Positions 32,023 to 43,044 of a stretch of 64,000 nucleotides of DNA are shown in pieces (the stretch's first letter is position 1; each line of letters begins with the position of its first letter). Both the position numbers and the translations under genes were made by a program. Below the pieces are notes generated by a model. The model was not told where the DNA came from and searched no databases. It saw only the letters and a list, made by a program, of their open reading frames with translations. Origin of the DNA: Anniella stebbinsi (taxonomy: Eukaryota; Chordata; Lepidosauria; Squamata; Anniellidae). The stretch is from the NCBI GenBank assembly GCA_029215795.1, contig JARDYH010000007.1, positions 92,643,263-92,707,262 of the forward strand, in the 5' to 3' direction.

Positions 32023-33461
32023 ATTGTAATGGGGATAAGAAAGCTAGGATTAATAAAGGGTTATGGTATAAGGCTCAAAAGAAGGGAGGTTTAGGACTTC
32101 CAAATATTAAGTATTATTATATAGCTAATCAGTTAAGATATGTTATAAGCTGTATTCTAGGGGAGGAAGATTTGGAGTGGTTGGAGACGCAAACTGGGGA
32201 AACAGATTATAAATTGAAAAATATTTTTTTTAAAAAAACTCAAAAGAGAGAATTAAAAGGACTGGACAACCCTTTGTTGGTAAATATAGTGGAGATCTGG
32301 GAGAAATTTAGGGGGAAGTTGATACCAGGAGATTCACCACTTGCCCCGGTGGTAGTAGTGGAGAATTTCCCAAGAGTGTTAAAAGTGGAGATTGAAGCGA
32401 GATTGAAAGATAAGGAAATAATTAAGTTAGGGAAGTGGATGGAAAATTTGAAGGATAATGAGCAAATTAAAGAGCTATTGACAGGTCAAAAATTAGTATG
32501 GTTTAAAAGTATACAATTAGGGAAATGGACTCAGGAATGGAAACTGAAAAATAAAAAGTGTAGAAATAATACAAGATTTGAAGACTTAATAGAGTCAAAA
32601 GGTAGGAAAGAAGAAAAGAAAAATAAGAAAGGGTTGACTAGTGAGATATATAAATTATTGATAGAGGAGGAATTTCAAAATTCACTTAAAGCAATAAAAA
32701 AGGTTTGGGAAGAGGATGTAAATGGAGAAATTAAGGAATACAACTGGGAGAGGTTGTGGAATGCAAGAATGTTAAAATTGTTATCGATCAGAATTAAGGA
32801 GAATTTTTATAAGGTACTGTGGAGATGGTATCTAACACCGGTTAGATTTCACCAGATAGACAAAAAAATATCTAAAAATTGTTGGAGGGGATGCCAGGAG
32901 GTTGGAACTTATTACCATATGTGGTGGAGCTGTGAACATGTACAAAAATTTTGGAAAAGGGTATTTAAGGAAATAAGTGAAATAATGGGAAGTAAAGTGG
33001 AATTAAACCCGAAGCTTGCTCTACTAGCAATATGGGATAAAGGGGAAGAGGACAAAAATAAGAGAGAATTGATAAACAACCTCCTGACACCTGTTAGATT
33101 AATGATTGCAAAAAATTGGAAAGGACAAGGAAGCTATACAATAGAAGAATGGTATAAAGAAATATGGGATATGGCATTGAATGATATGCTGACTTGTAAA
33201 ATGAAATTAAAGAGGGGAATGTCTGGTAAAAATGATTTTGGGGAAATATGGAGTCCCCTATTGGAATACGTATTAAGAACGGGGAAGGGACAAACTTCAA
33301 AAGAGTCGATAAATTTCTGGATAGAATAAAAGATTAAGAGAAGGTCTCATGGAATGGGGGTGCACGGGGGGGATTGTCGAGGATTATGTATGTATTTTAT
33401 GTTATTGTTTATGTTAATATTATATGTTGAAATTAATAAAATTATTTCGAAAAAAAAAAAA
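32023..33461 (+). mobile_element. young 5'-truncated L1-type LINE with perfect 16-bp TSD
   Basis: GAAATACCATGTGGAT occurs at 32007-32022 and again at 33462-33477, exactly flanking the element. The 3' UTR ends in AATAAAATTATTTCG followed by A12. The body is the 3' third of ORF2. Exact duplication, an A tail and an undamaged frame indicate recent target-primed insertion, and 5' truncation explains the missing endonuclease and polymerase. It belongs to the same family as 52806-53244 and, more distantly, 19759-20245. Confidence 0.95.
32025..33329 (+). pseudogene. L1 ORF2 protein, C-terminal ~434 residues
   Basis: The frame is open from the truncation point to TAA at 33327; the first in-frame ATG is 32172. 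Near the start is KKGGLGLPNIKYYYIANQL, the motif that follows the L1 reverse transcriptase. Further on is a Cys-rich knuckle, CX3CX7HX4C, with Cys codons at 32880, 32892 and 32931 and His at 32916. This is the hallmark of L1 ORF2 C-termini and is needed for ribonucleoprotein function in studied L1s. The end reads NFWIE-stop. Lys/Glu-rich segments lie between. The protein lacks the endonuclease and the YADD polymerase core, so it cannot retrotranspose itself. Confidence 0.9.
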
Positions 33462-33509
33462 GAAATACCATGTGGATCATAGTTCTCATGTGAAAGAGGG
33501 TTGGATGAG

Positions 33510-33585
33510 GGTGCAATCCTATGCATGTCTAGGCAGAAAAAGAAATCCTTCAACTCCCAGGGAATATTGGGAGCTGTAGGATGTG
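33510..33585. mobile_element. fragment of the GGTGCAATCCTATGCATG MITE family
   Basis: GGTGCAATCCTATGCATGTC, AACTCCCAGGGAATATTGGG and GCTGTAGGATGTG match the family seen at 2194 and 16150. The right end is lost. Confidence 0.5.
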
Positions 33586-33733
33586 TTTTTTATGTTTTTG
33601 TTTTTATCTTTCTTGCACCATTAGATTTGGAGTGAGGGCAATGAATTTGGCGGTGGGTGTCCATAATTAGGAGGGCAACTTGGTTCATCTGAGGAGACAG
33701 AAGGCTGTGCATTGCACTTACCTTTAGTTACGC

Positions 33734-33773
<40 letters not shown>
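33734..33773. repeat. (ATT)n microsatellite
   Basis: About 13 ATT units. Confidence 0.95.
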
Positions 33774-33774
<1 letters not shown>

Positions 33775-34630
33775 CAGTTAATAATGAGGGCTACTTGTGT
33801 TATTTGGTGCATTAGGGTCACATTTTAGATTGCAACCTCCTGGTGGCAGAGACCTGCCCTCTTATATTCTGTAAGCAATATGTGTGTGAAAGTTGCTATG
33901 TAAGCAAACACTGATACTAGAGCAGTGGTGGGGTGAACATACATCAGGTCTGATGCATAAGACAATGCCATAGTTGCTGGACAGGCCCTTTCTTCACCAT
34001 AGGGGTGTATTGGGCATAGGACAAGCGATCCTGGAAGTACCTGCTTCCGGGATCAGCGGCATCAATCTTCATGGTGGAAGCAGAAGTTCCGCTTCCTCCC
34101 AGGTGCAGCGAGCATGTTGCACCTGCCATTTTGTTTTCTGGGGCCCTGAACCTTGCGCACGAGCGCTCCTGCACTCCTAGTAAGGTTTTTTTTTGGGGGG
34201 GGGGGGAAACCCGCACGCCCAGGTCCCTACCCCCCTCCCTGCCCTCCTGGGGGTGGCAAAACTGGTGCCACACCCACCTCTGCTGGGCATGGAGCAGTGC
34301 GGCGCAGCTCCGTGCTCAGTTTGCTGCTGCGCTTACTCGCACGTAAGCGCGGCAGCACCCAAGGCGGGTGGCCACATCATCTGCAGTCCCGGGAACTTCC
34401 CAGGGCAGTGGAAAAACTTGGGATTTTTCAGGGTTGCCCTTATCCCTGGAAAATCCCATGACCAACCCCTTCCCCTTCCCTGGCACTCCCTGTGCATCAA
34501 TCTCAACCTCCTCCACAACCTACAAGTTTCCCATCTCCCTGTGTTTGTACCACAGGAAGCATCCATTCCAACACAGTGCTGTCGGAATTTTAATTTAATT
34601 TTGTTGGGCAAAAGGCGGGATATAAATAAA

Positions 34631-34649
34631 GATGATGATGATGATGATG

Positions 34650-34687
<38 letters not shown>
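34631..34687. repeat. (GAT)n(AAT)n compound microsatellite
   Basis: Seven GAT units followed by about 12 AAT units, directly after a LINE/SINE-type tail. Confidence 0.95.
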
Positions 34688-34688
<1 letters not shown>

Positions 34689-34702
34689 GATGCTTCAGTG
34701 AT

Positions 34703-35227
34703 CCTGTTCAAACAACAAGCTAATTTTGAAGTAAACATTATTGTTTAGACTGTCACGTGAACCATGACTAGGGGTGTCACCAGAATAGCATTTTATTGCA
34801 CGCTCATTACTGGGCACTTGCAGATTTTCGCAGGTCCTATTCATGATGTCGTCTGCCTCCCGCTCACCTCCTGCTCTTTCTGAGCCTTCTTCGTGCGACC
34901 AAAAAAGGCCCCAGTAAATCTGAATTATTTTCGAGACGGAACTTGCCGCTGTGTGCAGGAGAAGCAATGCACTCAAAACGGCCCACTGCATGGGCCACAT
35001 GCAAGTTGTTTACTTTCTCTTTCGAAAGAGGAAGTAATGAGGGACAAAAGCGCAGGTGGAGAAGCGACAGTAAGGAAACGATGTTCTTAGTGGTGATGTT
35101 CTTAGTGTGCTGTATGAACCATTCCTTACTATGATGGATACATGACTAAGGTTTAAACATGCTTACTAACCATTTGCTGCAAAGGGGTGAGCAGCCTAAC
35201 CTTCGCTTAGTGTACTGTCTGAACAGG
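34703..35227. mobile_element. candidate MITE with CCTGTTCAAACAAC ends
   Basis: CCTGTTCAAACAACAAGCTAA at 34703 pairs with TTAGTGTACTGTCTGAACAGG at 35207-35227 (about 16 of 21). Words such as GTGAACCATGACTA and TATGAACCATTCC recur inside. No target duplication is visible, so confidence is limited. Confidence 0.45.
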
Positions 35228-35709
35228 CCCAATGTGTGGCACAGATATGGTGTTTGAGGGCCCTTGGTTAAGAGTCCCTCAATGGGCCCCCTCCCTCAGT
35301 GAGTCCACCTTCTCACTGCCATTGACACCAGTTGCACTTGTGCCTCTTCCTCATCATTGGTAGCACTTGCGCTTCCTGGGCAGGCAGAAGGCCAGGGAGC
35401 AAATAGGCTGTGACGGCATCTCCTGCTCCTCCTCCTCAATGCCACCATTGTCTGGGCCAGAGCAAGAGGCAAGTGAACATGCCAGTTGCAATGGGGAAGA
35501 AGAGGAGCGACTCCAGGGGGCTCATGTTGGTGGGCCCCTGCTGGGGAGTGGGGCCTTCACAGTTGCCCGACCATGGCAACCCTCGACACTGGCCCTGATG
35601 CTGCATGTTGACAATCCTTGCACAGAGGATAGAAAGGCGCTCTCTCATTTCTGAAGGTGGCCTGTGCTACTTAGAAGGGGGGTGGATCTGCCCAGCGCAG
35701 CCAGAAATA
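35228..35709. other. unassigned sequence
   Basis: Nothing recognised. Confidence 0.4.
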
Positions 35710-35714
35710 TTAAC

Positions 35715-36209
35715 TGTTGGGGAAGAGACAAGCGCTGCCTGTGCTTGAGTAAGCAATAAAGTCCAGAAAAATCCCAGCAGCTGAAGAAATACTCACACTC
35801 AGCATATGGTGTATAATACAAGTCCTTTACTTGTGTTCCAATATATAATATATACAAGGCACAACTGGTTTCTCTAGATATATACAGGCTTTTCCATATG
35901 GCTATAGCGTAGCCTAGTCCTCTATCAAATCTCTCATACACCAGTCTCCGTTCCACATAACTCCAGCCTGACCCACTACAGCCATTACTATTAAAGCTGT
36001 CTTATATACATTTCTGGACCCTAGCTCAGCACAGTTAATTACCTTATCCTAGCAGAAACATTCCCACTATGAGATTGACCTTTCTTGTAGCATAGAAAAA
36101 ACTTTCTCTCTCTGCTCATTGACTTCAGCTGGCTTGTTCAGTCCTTCTGGACACTCAAACTTTTGTCCAATCAACTTTTAGACAACTTAAACTTAAATTT
36201 TCCCTGACA
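35715..36209 (-). mobile_element. solo LTR, 495 bp
   Basis: The block starts TGTTGGGGAAG and ends CCCTGACA on the plus strand, the TG...CA form of an LTR. A perfect 5-bp duplication TTAAC (35710-35714 and 36210-36214) flanks it. Transcribed on the minus strand, it has a TATATAAG box near 36001-36008. No internal gag, pol or env sequence lies beside it, so the element recombined down to one LTR. A 5-bp duplication is compatible with Gypsy or class III endogenous retrovirus. I cannot decide which. Confidence 0.85.
36001..36008 (-). promoter_or_regulatory. TATA-like box of the solo LTR
   Basis: Minus-strand TATATAAG in the context GTATATAAGACAG, about 205 nt from the LTR's 5' end. Confidence 0.45.
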
Positions 36210-36214
36210 TTAAC

Positions 36215-37067
36215 ATGATAAGAAGCCTCTGGAGTAAAGCGATGTCTTGGTGAGAGGGTAGAAGAAGAGGGAAGGTAGCCTCAGTGGGTCAAGCGAGTGA
36301 TGTGAAGAATAAAAATAAAGGTCCTCATGTCATCACTTTCTGATACGTCTGAGCATCGTGGGTTGTATTTATGGCTGCCATCACTTATACACCATGAGTC
36401 GTTACCTAAGGGCACACACTGTCTGGGCAGCGTTAATTGTGGTGATTTATATAAATCACCACAATCCAAAAACGACAATCGAACATGAAGGAGATGGAAA
36501 GAAAACGGCGGCAGTGGCAGATTGGCTTAAGGAGGCCTCATCTCCCTGCCCTTTCTCGAGGAAGGGAGTGGGCATGCATTCGCCGTGGAAAAGAGAGGCA
36601 GCCCCAAGCTCAAATGGAGGTTCAGTTGAGAGACAGGTCCCAGATTCAAGCCAGACATGACTGCCCTACGCCATCTCCTGGGAACATGAATTCTCTCCCC
36701 TTCCCCACCGGCAGGACCGGTTTGGGTGCTTTTGCATCACTGAGGCCTCTGAAGGAGATCCAGAGACATCTGTTGACACCATCATGGTGATCACTTCCCA
36801 TTTCCCTCTTTGAGCCCCAGGGCCCTCCCTGGAGCACAGCAGTGGGTGACCACAGGCAATCTGGAGCCATTTCCCCCCCACACACACACACTGGAATGCC
36901 TCCCCCTGCAGTGCTGATTGGTGTTTGGCACTGAAATCCTGCAGCAAATGTTTATGGAATGGTAATTAGGTCAAATTTAGTTTTCTCTCTTTTCTGAAGT
37001 CCTGTACTTTAAGGTGAGGCCCTCATTTCCAGGTGAGCACAGCTAGTTCTTTAACCCCACTGTTGCC
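36215..37067. other. unassigned sequence with a perfect palindrome
   Basis: Apart from the 30-bp palindrome at 36436-36465 and a short CA run near 36880, nothing is recognised. Confidence 0.4.
36436..36465. repeat. perfect 30-bp palindrome
   Basis: The left half ATTGTGGTGATTTAT is followed directly by its exact reverse complement with no loop. Confidence 0.9.
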
Positions 37068-37380
37068 TAGGCTGACCATGTGAAAAGGAGGACAGGGCTC
37101 CTGTAACTTTAACTGTTGTAGAGAAAAGGGAATTTCAGCCAGTGTCCTTTGTATGCAATTAGTTCCTGGTGAAATTCCCTCTTCATCACAACAGTTAAAG
37201 TTGCAGACACTATATAGAATGACCATATACAAAAGAAGGCAGGGCCCCTGCACCTTTAACTGTTGTGATGAAGAGGGAATTTCACCAGGAACTAATTGCA
37301 TACAAAGGACACTGGCTGAAATTCCCTTTTCTCTACAACTGTTAAAGTTACAGGAGCCCTGTCCTCCTTTTCAGATGGTC
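37068..37380. mobile_element. TAGG(G/C)TGACC-family foldback MITE
   Basis: It starts TAGGCTGACCATGTGAAAAGG. The right end is cut just inside the terminal repeat (TTTTCAGATGGTC). The junction AGAATGACCATATAC is in the middle. No clean duplication, consistent with loss of the last bases. Confidence 0.85.
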
Positions 37381-38598
37381 TTGTTTTTGCAGGTTTTTGA
37401 AACAATACAACCCTGTCAAACCTGTTTACCAGAGCCAAAAATGTGGTGGGTTTACCCACCATGATCAGCAATCACTTTTTCAAACTGTTCCTGTAGAAAA
37501 GGATGGACAAACTGTCATGCGTTTGCAGTTTAATCTACTCCGCCTGCATGCAGCATTTCCCATAAAAGCACACGTGTTTGATTCCAGTCCATTTATTTTT
37601 CTGCACACACTGGGGCTGTCACAAGATTCCGCAGGGACTGATGGAGTCCGACAGACTCCTCCACACCTGCTCAACTGGACCCTGCTCACTGAGAGGTGGG
37701 GCACCCGTGGACCCTCTCATCAAGTGCCCCATGGCTCATGTCATTATCACACGGGCGGTTTTAATTACACCCACCTCGGCTTCGCTCCACTTCTTCAGCG
37801 CTGGGTTCACATGACGTCGCCCCCGTCCTGCTGCTCTCCCGCCCTGAGGTCACAGTTTTTCGTTTCTGTTTTGATTTATCTCTCATCGGGCAATGTCCGA
37901 AACAGGCAAAGTTCAACAGGCCAAGCTGAGGTATCGCAGCAATACCAACCACGTGTGATTCAAAACGCTAGACTCGCATAGGAAATGGAGGGAGAAGCCG
38001 CAGAAGCAACCCAGGGGGAAACAGTAGGTGTGATAAAGCCCTCAGCGTGAGCATGACAAAGCCGCCCGCCTCTTATCAAGCCACCATTTTGCACAACAGC
38101 AGCAGCATTTCCGGGAAGGGAATATTGCATAAATAGCAGCCATAAAGGGGACATTTACGCAATATTAAAGGCATGAATACAGCATTCAGACACGTAATGT
38201 TGCATAAATGGTCCCTCACGCAACATTCCCTCCTGAAAATGCCTGAGCCACCAATGTTTCACAAAATGGTGGCTCGGTTAGAGGATGGGCGGCTCCATCT
38301 GGCACTTGAGGAGCTGATAAGAAGCTCGTGCAGCAGCGCGAGCAAGGGGGGCTGCAGCAGCTCAGTGAGTGGCCAATGAGGCCGAGCACAGGTGAGTTCG
38401 TCCGTTCGCCACTAGCACGCGCCCCTTTCCCTGCAAAATGATTGGTACTGTCTCCAATTGTCTGCATGATGTTGCACACACTCCAGCTGCTGGATAGGCA
38501 TGACCATCAAGTACCACATACTCAGCACCTATTTGCATCTGCAAGTTCTCACCTAGCTTAAAAGCATATGCTCCAAAGATGTTGAGACATTTTGCATC

Positions 38599-38629
<31 letters not shown>

Positions 38630-38699
38630 CCAAAGGTAAGTGACCTTCTGATGGGTCCCTTTTCCCTAGGAGGAAAAGGCCTGGGTCAGACAGAGAGGT
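37381..38699. other. unassigned, comparatively low-repeat stretch
   Basis: No transposon signature between 37400 and 38590, then a (CT)n tract at 38597-38624. Frames such as 37397-37981 have no domain. A reasonable place to test for conserved noncoding sequence. Confidence 0.35.
38597..38624. repeat. (CT)n microsatellite
   Basis: About 12 CT units ending in TTTCTTTG. Confidence 0.9.
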
Positions 38700-38707
38700 C
38701 CCATAAC

Positions 38708-39334
38708 TAGGGGTGTGCACGGACCCCCCGGATCGGATTGGGACACGGATCAGGACCTCCAATTTTGTCCCAGATCAGATCAAACAAAATAGGAGGCCTC
38801 CTGGACTGGTTCGGGCCCGATCCTGATCCAAAAATCTGACATCCGATTTTTGGATCGGCCGCCATTTTTTTCCCCCCATAGACTTGCATTGGGGGAAAGA
38901 AAGCTTTCCCCCAATGCAAGTCTATGGGGAAAAAATGGCAGCAGGTGGGTGAGGGGGCCTAACTCCCTCCTCTCCCCTTGCAGTTCTTACCTCCCAGGGC
39001 CTTCCACTCCCCTCCACCGCTGGCTGCTACTGTGAGCAGGCTTTGTGGCCTGCCCCTGAGTAGTGCGCCAGGTGACGATATCACCTGGCGCACTACCTAG
39101 GGGCAGGCCGTGAAGCCTGCTCGCAGTAGCGGCCAGCGGCGGAGGGGAGCGGACGGCCCCGGCAGGTAAGTCCCCTGCCCCTGCTGTCCGCTTCCATCGG
39201 ATTGGGTCCTTTCTGGATCAGATCAGATTGGATCGAACGATCCAACGGGGTGATCAGAAATCGGATAATTGTATCCGATTTCCCCTGGATCGGATCCGTA
39301 TCATGGATCGGACCCGATCCAGTGCACACCCCTA
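38708..39334. mobile_element. hAT-like non-autonomous element, TAGGG-TGTGCAC family (copy 3)
   Basis: The ends TAGGGGTGTGCAC and GTGCACACCCCTA are exact inverted 13-mers. The 8-bp duplication CCCATAAC is perfect (38700-38707 and 39335-39342). Subterminal regions on both sides are full of GGATCGG/GATCCGAT words. The interior folds: one hairpin lies at 38862-38939 (arms with CCCCATAGACTTGCATTGGG), and a larger GC-rich one is centred at 39077 on the GATATC of GTGACGATATCACC, with arms of roughly 60-100 bp. No transposase frame. Confidence 0.92.
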
Positions 39335-39342
39335 CCCATAAC

Positions 39343-40038
39343 GTTCCAACTGATTTGTCAGGTAAACTTCAGTTCATCCCTGACAGAGAGTTACTTGAGC
39401 TGGTGACCTAGAAGTGTCACATCCTGTATTCCATCCCAAGATTCATGCCGTCTTTTTGTTCAACTGTTTCCTCTGCTTTTATGAGACTCTGCAAAAACAA
39501 TACCAAATGAAGCCAATGTCATACCCAAGCTTTCGGAATGCTTCCCGTGATTTCACCAGCTGGGCAAGATGGCACTGAACAAAAATATAGTTAAGGGAAA
39601 GGAGATCATTTATTCCGTTTATAGAAATTATGGATTTGGTTGTTATCCTTGCTGCATCCTCCTTCCTCCCTTCATTGTAAAAATCACCTCAAGACTTTGC
39701 ATTGCCATTCGCCTTTGGAAGAGATTCGCCTTCAGAGGAGGCACCGTCCCCCTTCAAGTCCCTTCTAACTTCTCCTCTCATTTCATCTTTTAAAGCTGTA
39801 TATACATACGTGTGTGTCGTGTGCATGCCCGTTCCCTCTGGCATTCACACGTGCTGGAAAACTGACACGAGACACTCACTCCAGTGAGACTTCTTTATAT
39901 TGAGGAAATCTCACGGTAACACGCTTAATGGTTACATTTCTCCAAAACCACACTAAAAGCTGAATGATGGTCAGGAAGCTTTAGGGTCCATTCCTGATTC
40001 GATCCTTCAGGCAATCACACAGGAGGGGGGATTCTTGA
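39343..40038. other. unassigned sequence
   Basis: Nothing recognised. Confidence 0.4.
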
Positions 40039-40676
40039 AATAATAATAATAATTTCTTACCTGCCTCTCCCTCCAGATCGAGGCAGGGAACAACATCAAT
40101 ACCAACAATATAAAACACATAAACTGATTAAAGGCATATAAAATTAATACATTATTAAAATCAAGAAAGTCTTAAAATTCGATTGGGTAGGCCTGCCGGA
40201 AGAGATCAGTCTTTATAGCTCTCTTTAATTCTTGAAGACTTGTAAGTTGGTGTATCACTCCCGGCAGGTCGTTCCACAGTCTGGGAGCAGCAGAAGAGAA
40301 GGCCCTCTGGGTAACAGTTGACAGCCTAGTCTTGGCGGACTGTAATAAATTCTTCCCAGAGGACCTAAGCGTGCGGGGTGGATTGTATGGGAGAAGGCGA
40401 TCCTGCAGGTAACCTGGACCCAAACCATGTAGGGCTTTAAAGGTAATGACCAACACTTTGTACTTCGCCCGGAAACTAATTGGCAGCCAGTGGAGTGATT
40501 TTAAAACTGGTGTAATGTGGTCACCCCTAGGTGTACCAGTGACCAGCCTGGCCGCCATATTTTGAACTAGTTGAAGTTTCCAGACTGGGCACAGAGGTAG
40601 CCCTATGTACAGCGCATTGCAGAAGTCGAGCCTCAAAGTTACCAGCACGTGCACTACCGTTTTTAGGTCTTCCAAC
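40039..40676 (-). mobile_element. L2/CR1-clade LINE, 5'-truncated
   Basis: On the minus strand it reads WLEDLKTVVHVLVTLRLDFC, LQLVQNMAARLVTGTPRGDH, LHWLPISFRAKYKVLVITFK and RAFSSAAPRLWNDLP to a stop, then the tail and AAT repeats at 40039-40050. The frame is open for about 165 codons. It is truncated just upstream of TTGGAAGACC, where an LTR-like block begins. Same subfamily as 6413 and 43121. Confidence 0.85.
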
Positions 40677-40679
40677 CAG

Positions 40680-41598
40680 CAAACCATCCCAAAGGAACTT
40701 CTCCAAATGCCACAAATGCTAGTAACTCAGGGGACATGGCAAAAGCCTAACTAAGATCACAGAGTGGGTGAAATTCAGCACTGTGCCACCAGAGCCTGGC
40801 AGGGAAGAAATACAATAGTCACACTCAGCCTGCCGAACGCTGAGCTGACCAGGGAAGGGAAGCACTCAGGCACAACGACTCCGCTGCACGTACGTTAGCT
40901 CCAGGATAGCTCACTGCCACCTGAGTCGGGCAGAGACTGAACATGCATGATCAAACCCAGCCTGCCGAACGCTGAGCTGACCAGGGTAAGCATGATCACA
41001 GGGAAGGTAAAACCTCATGCACAGGAGTTCGGTCCTTCTAAGGACAGGCAACTCCCTGCCACCTGAATCTGGCCACAAATACACAATCCACAGCAAATGC
41101 AAGTTCAAGCCTATGAAAAGCCTCACGGTACTTTTCATGGCACAGTCCTTAGAGATCCAAAGTCCAAATAGCAAGAGAGTCTATGTGCAGAGTGCTTCCA
41201 AAGTCCCAAGACGGAGATGGATCCAACAGGAAGGATTTCAGGCCTTGTGTCGAAAGATGATCTCTAGCAAGCGTCTTCAGCCTTGCTCCAGCTGTTATAT
41301 ACTAAGGCCTGGCCTATTCAAAGCCATTGACAGACAGGTCCTATGGCCTGTAACCCATGCCTAGGGTGGCACAGTCCAGCCCACTAAGATGAGGCCACCA
41401 GGCCACCACCTTTGTGAAAACACTGTACCAGTTCCCAGAGAACTAGCAGCTTCAAGGCCAGGGAGTGAGACAGCTACTCCTGTGAGAAACTCTGACAGAG
41501 ATCAGCTTGTAGAGACATTGGCTTTCTAAAACTATTTCTAATAAATCAACCTACATTCAACAAGGCCAGAGGCCTTGTTGAAGACCTACCCATAACAG
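40680..41598 (-). mobile_element. LTR-like block
   Basis: On the minus strand the block starts TGTTATGGGTAGG and contains a TATATAAC box (near 41300). It also has a duplicated segment with CAGCCTGCCGAACGCTGAGC (40829 and 40960 on the plus strand). Length, TATA placement and overall style resemble a long LTR or LTR leader, but the other end and the target duplication are not visible. It may be a fragment whose left edge was lost where it meets the LINE. Confidence 0.4.
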
Positions 41599-41837
41599 TG
41601 TGTGCCTTTGTTGTCATGCTGTGGTATAAAATGCACCGCCAATTGGTAGGGAGGCTCTGTGAAAAATCACTATATTATTGCTGTAGAGTACTAATTATTG
41701 TACTGTATTCCAGATGGCTTTTAATACATGGAATGGGAGGATTCTTTGCCTTAGACAAAAGAGAGTTTTGTCTGAGGCAAAGAACAAGATCGCGCCCTTT
41801 CCCTTTGCCTGTATAAAAAGCCAAATGGACTGAAAGA

Positions 41838-42160
41838 TAGGGTGACCATACAGAAAGGAGGACAGGGCTCCTGTATCTTTGACAGTTGTATAGAAAAGGG
41901 AATTTCAGCAGGTGTCATTTGCATGTCTGCAGCACCTGGTGAAATTCCATCACAGGAGTTAAAGCTGCAGGAGCCCTGCCCTCTTTTGTAGAGGGACCAG
42001 ATACAAAAGAATGCAGGGCTCCTGCAGCTTTAACTGTAGTGAAGAACAGGGAATCTCACCAGATGCCGCATGCATACAAATGACACCTGCTGAAATTCTC
42101 TTTTCTATCCAATTGTTAAAGATACAGGAGCCCCGTCCTCCTTTCCAGATTCTCAGCCTC
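41838..42160. mobile_element. TAGGGTGACC-family foldback MITE
   Basis: It starts TAGGGTGACCATACAGAAAGG and ends CAGATTCTCAGCCTC. Perfect 8-bp duplication CTGAAAGA (41830-41837 and 42161-42168). The two ~160-bp halves are inverted. This copy belongs to the variant with GCACCTGGTGAAATTCC in place of TTCCTGGTGAAATTCCC. Confidence 0.92.
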
Positions 42161-42168
42161 CTGAAAGA

Positions 42169-43044
42169 TTAATCTGTCTTCAGCGCTGATGATGGGACAG
42201 TGTTCTCCACTGCACCTGAAGGCAGCAAGCTACAGGGGCGCAGTGCAGAGCAGGCTGCTCCCACACCCATTCGAACTTACAAGGGGGCAGCAGTTGCCAC
42301 CGTGATTTCCCCAGAATGCCTCTGGGCCCTATACCAAGGCCCAGCGGCATTCTGGGAAAATTACGGTGGTGGCAGCTGCAGACCCCTCACCTGGTGCTTC
42401 TCTTCAGAGCACCAGGCCATTAAAAAGAAAAGAATTTTAACTTTGTAAAAATAAAACAAGAGGCTGTCATCCGTATCAGTAGCCTCTCTAGGGCATTTTC
42501 TCCACCTTGCTGGTTGCTGATGCCTACGCCATTGCTGTCCCACTACTGTCTCCAACCTTTTATTTAAGCAGATGAAGGTTTCCCCATCAATTTATCTCCA
42601 TGAAAAGGGTTGCCTGCTAAATTTATGCATGCCAGGCTGCTGTTAAAGGCTCAGAAGCTAGGCTGATTAAAAGCCAATAATTCTAAGACTAACCTGGAGA
42701 GTTTGATTCTTGCTCTTGCTGAGAGGGGAGGGGCAAGAACAGAAATGAAAGCATCTTGGACCAATCTAGCCAAAGAGATCTCCATGCATGAGCCTCTAGA
42801 CCGCTATCCCCATCTGGGACTTCTAGAACTGGCCAGATGTGGAGATGCAGATGTGTACCTGCATCTGGGGTTACATGTGTCTCCTTGTGTGTGCTTTGCA
42901 TGGCCATCCTACTTTTGTGAAGCTAAGGTCGAAGTCTGATCTAAATGGAAGACCAACTGAGAAACCTGTCTATGACTTGCCAAAAAAGAAGACAGAAGAC
43001 AACACACAATTACACATTATTTGCATATGTTATTTCATATGTAT
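42169..43044. other. unassigned sequence
   Basis: Nothing recognised. A stretch near 42290-42370 contains a short inverted pair around GCAGTTGCCACC / GGTGGCAGCTGC. Confidence 0.4.

Larger units (their letters stand above)
33586..34702. other. unassigned sequence with simple repeats
   Basis: It contains the ATT and GAT/AAT microsatellites listed separately and a G run at 34195-34206. At 34590-34630 GGGCAAAAGGCGGGATATAA looks like the tail of an L2-type LINE or SINE. The rest is unrecognised and GC-rich around 34000-34450. Confidence 0.4.

Noticed and set aside
37397..37981. 194-codon plus-strand frame as a host exon
   Set aside because: No recognised domain or conserved motif. Length alone is weak evidence in GC-balanced DNA.
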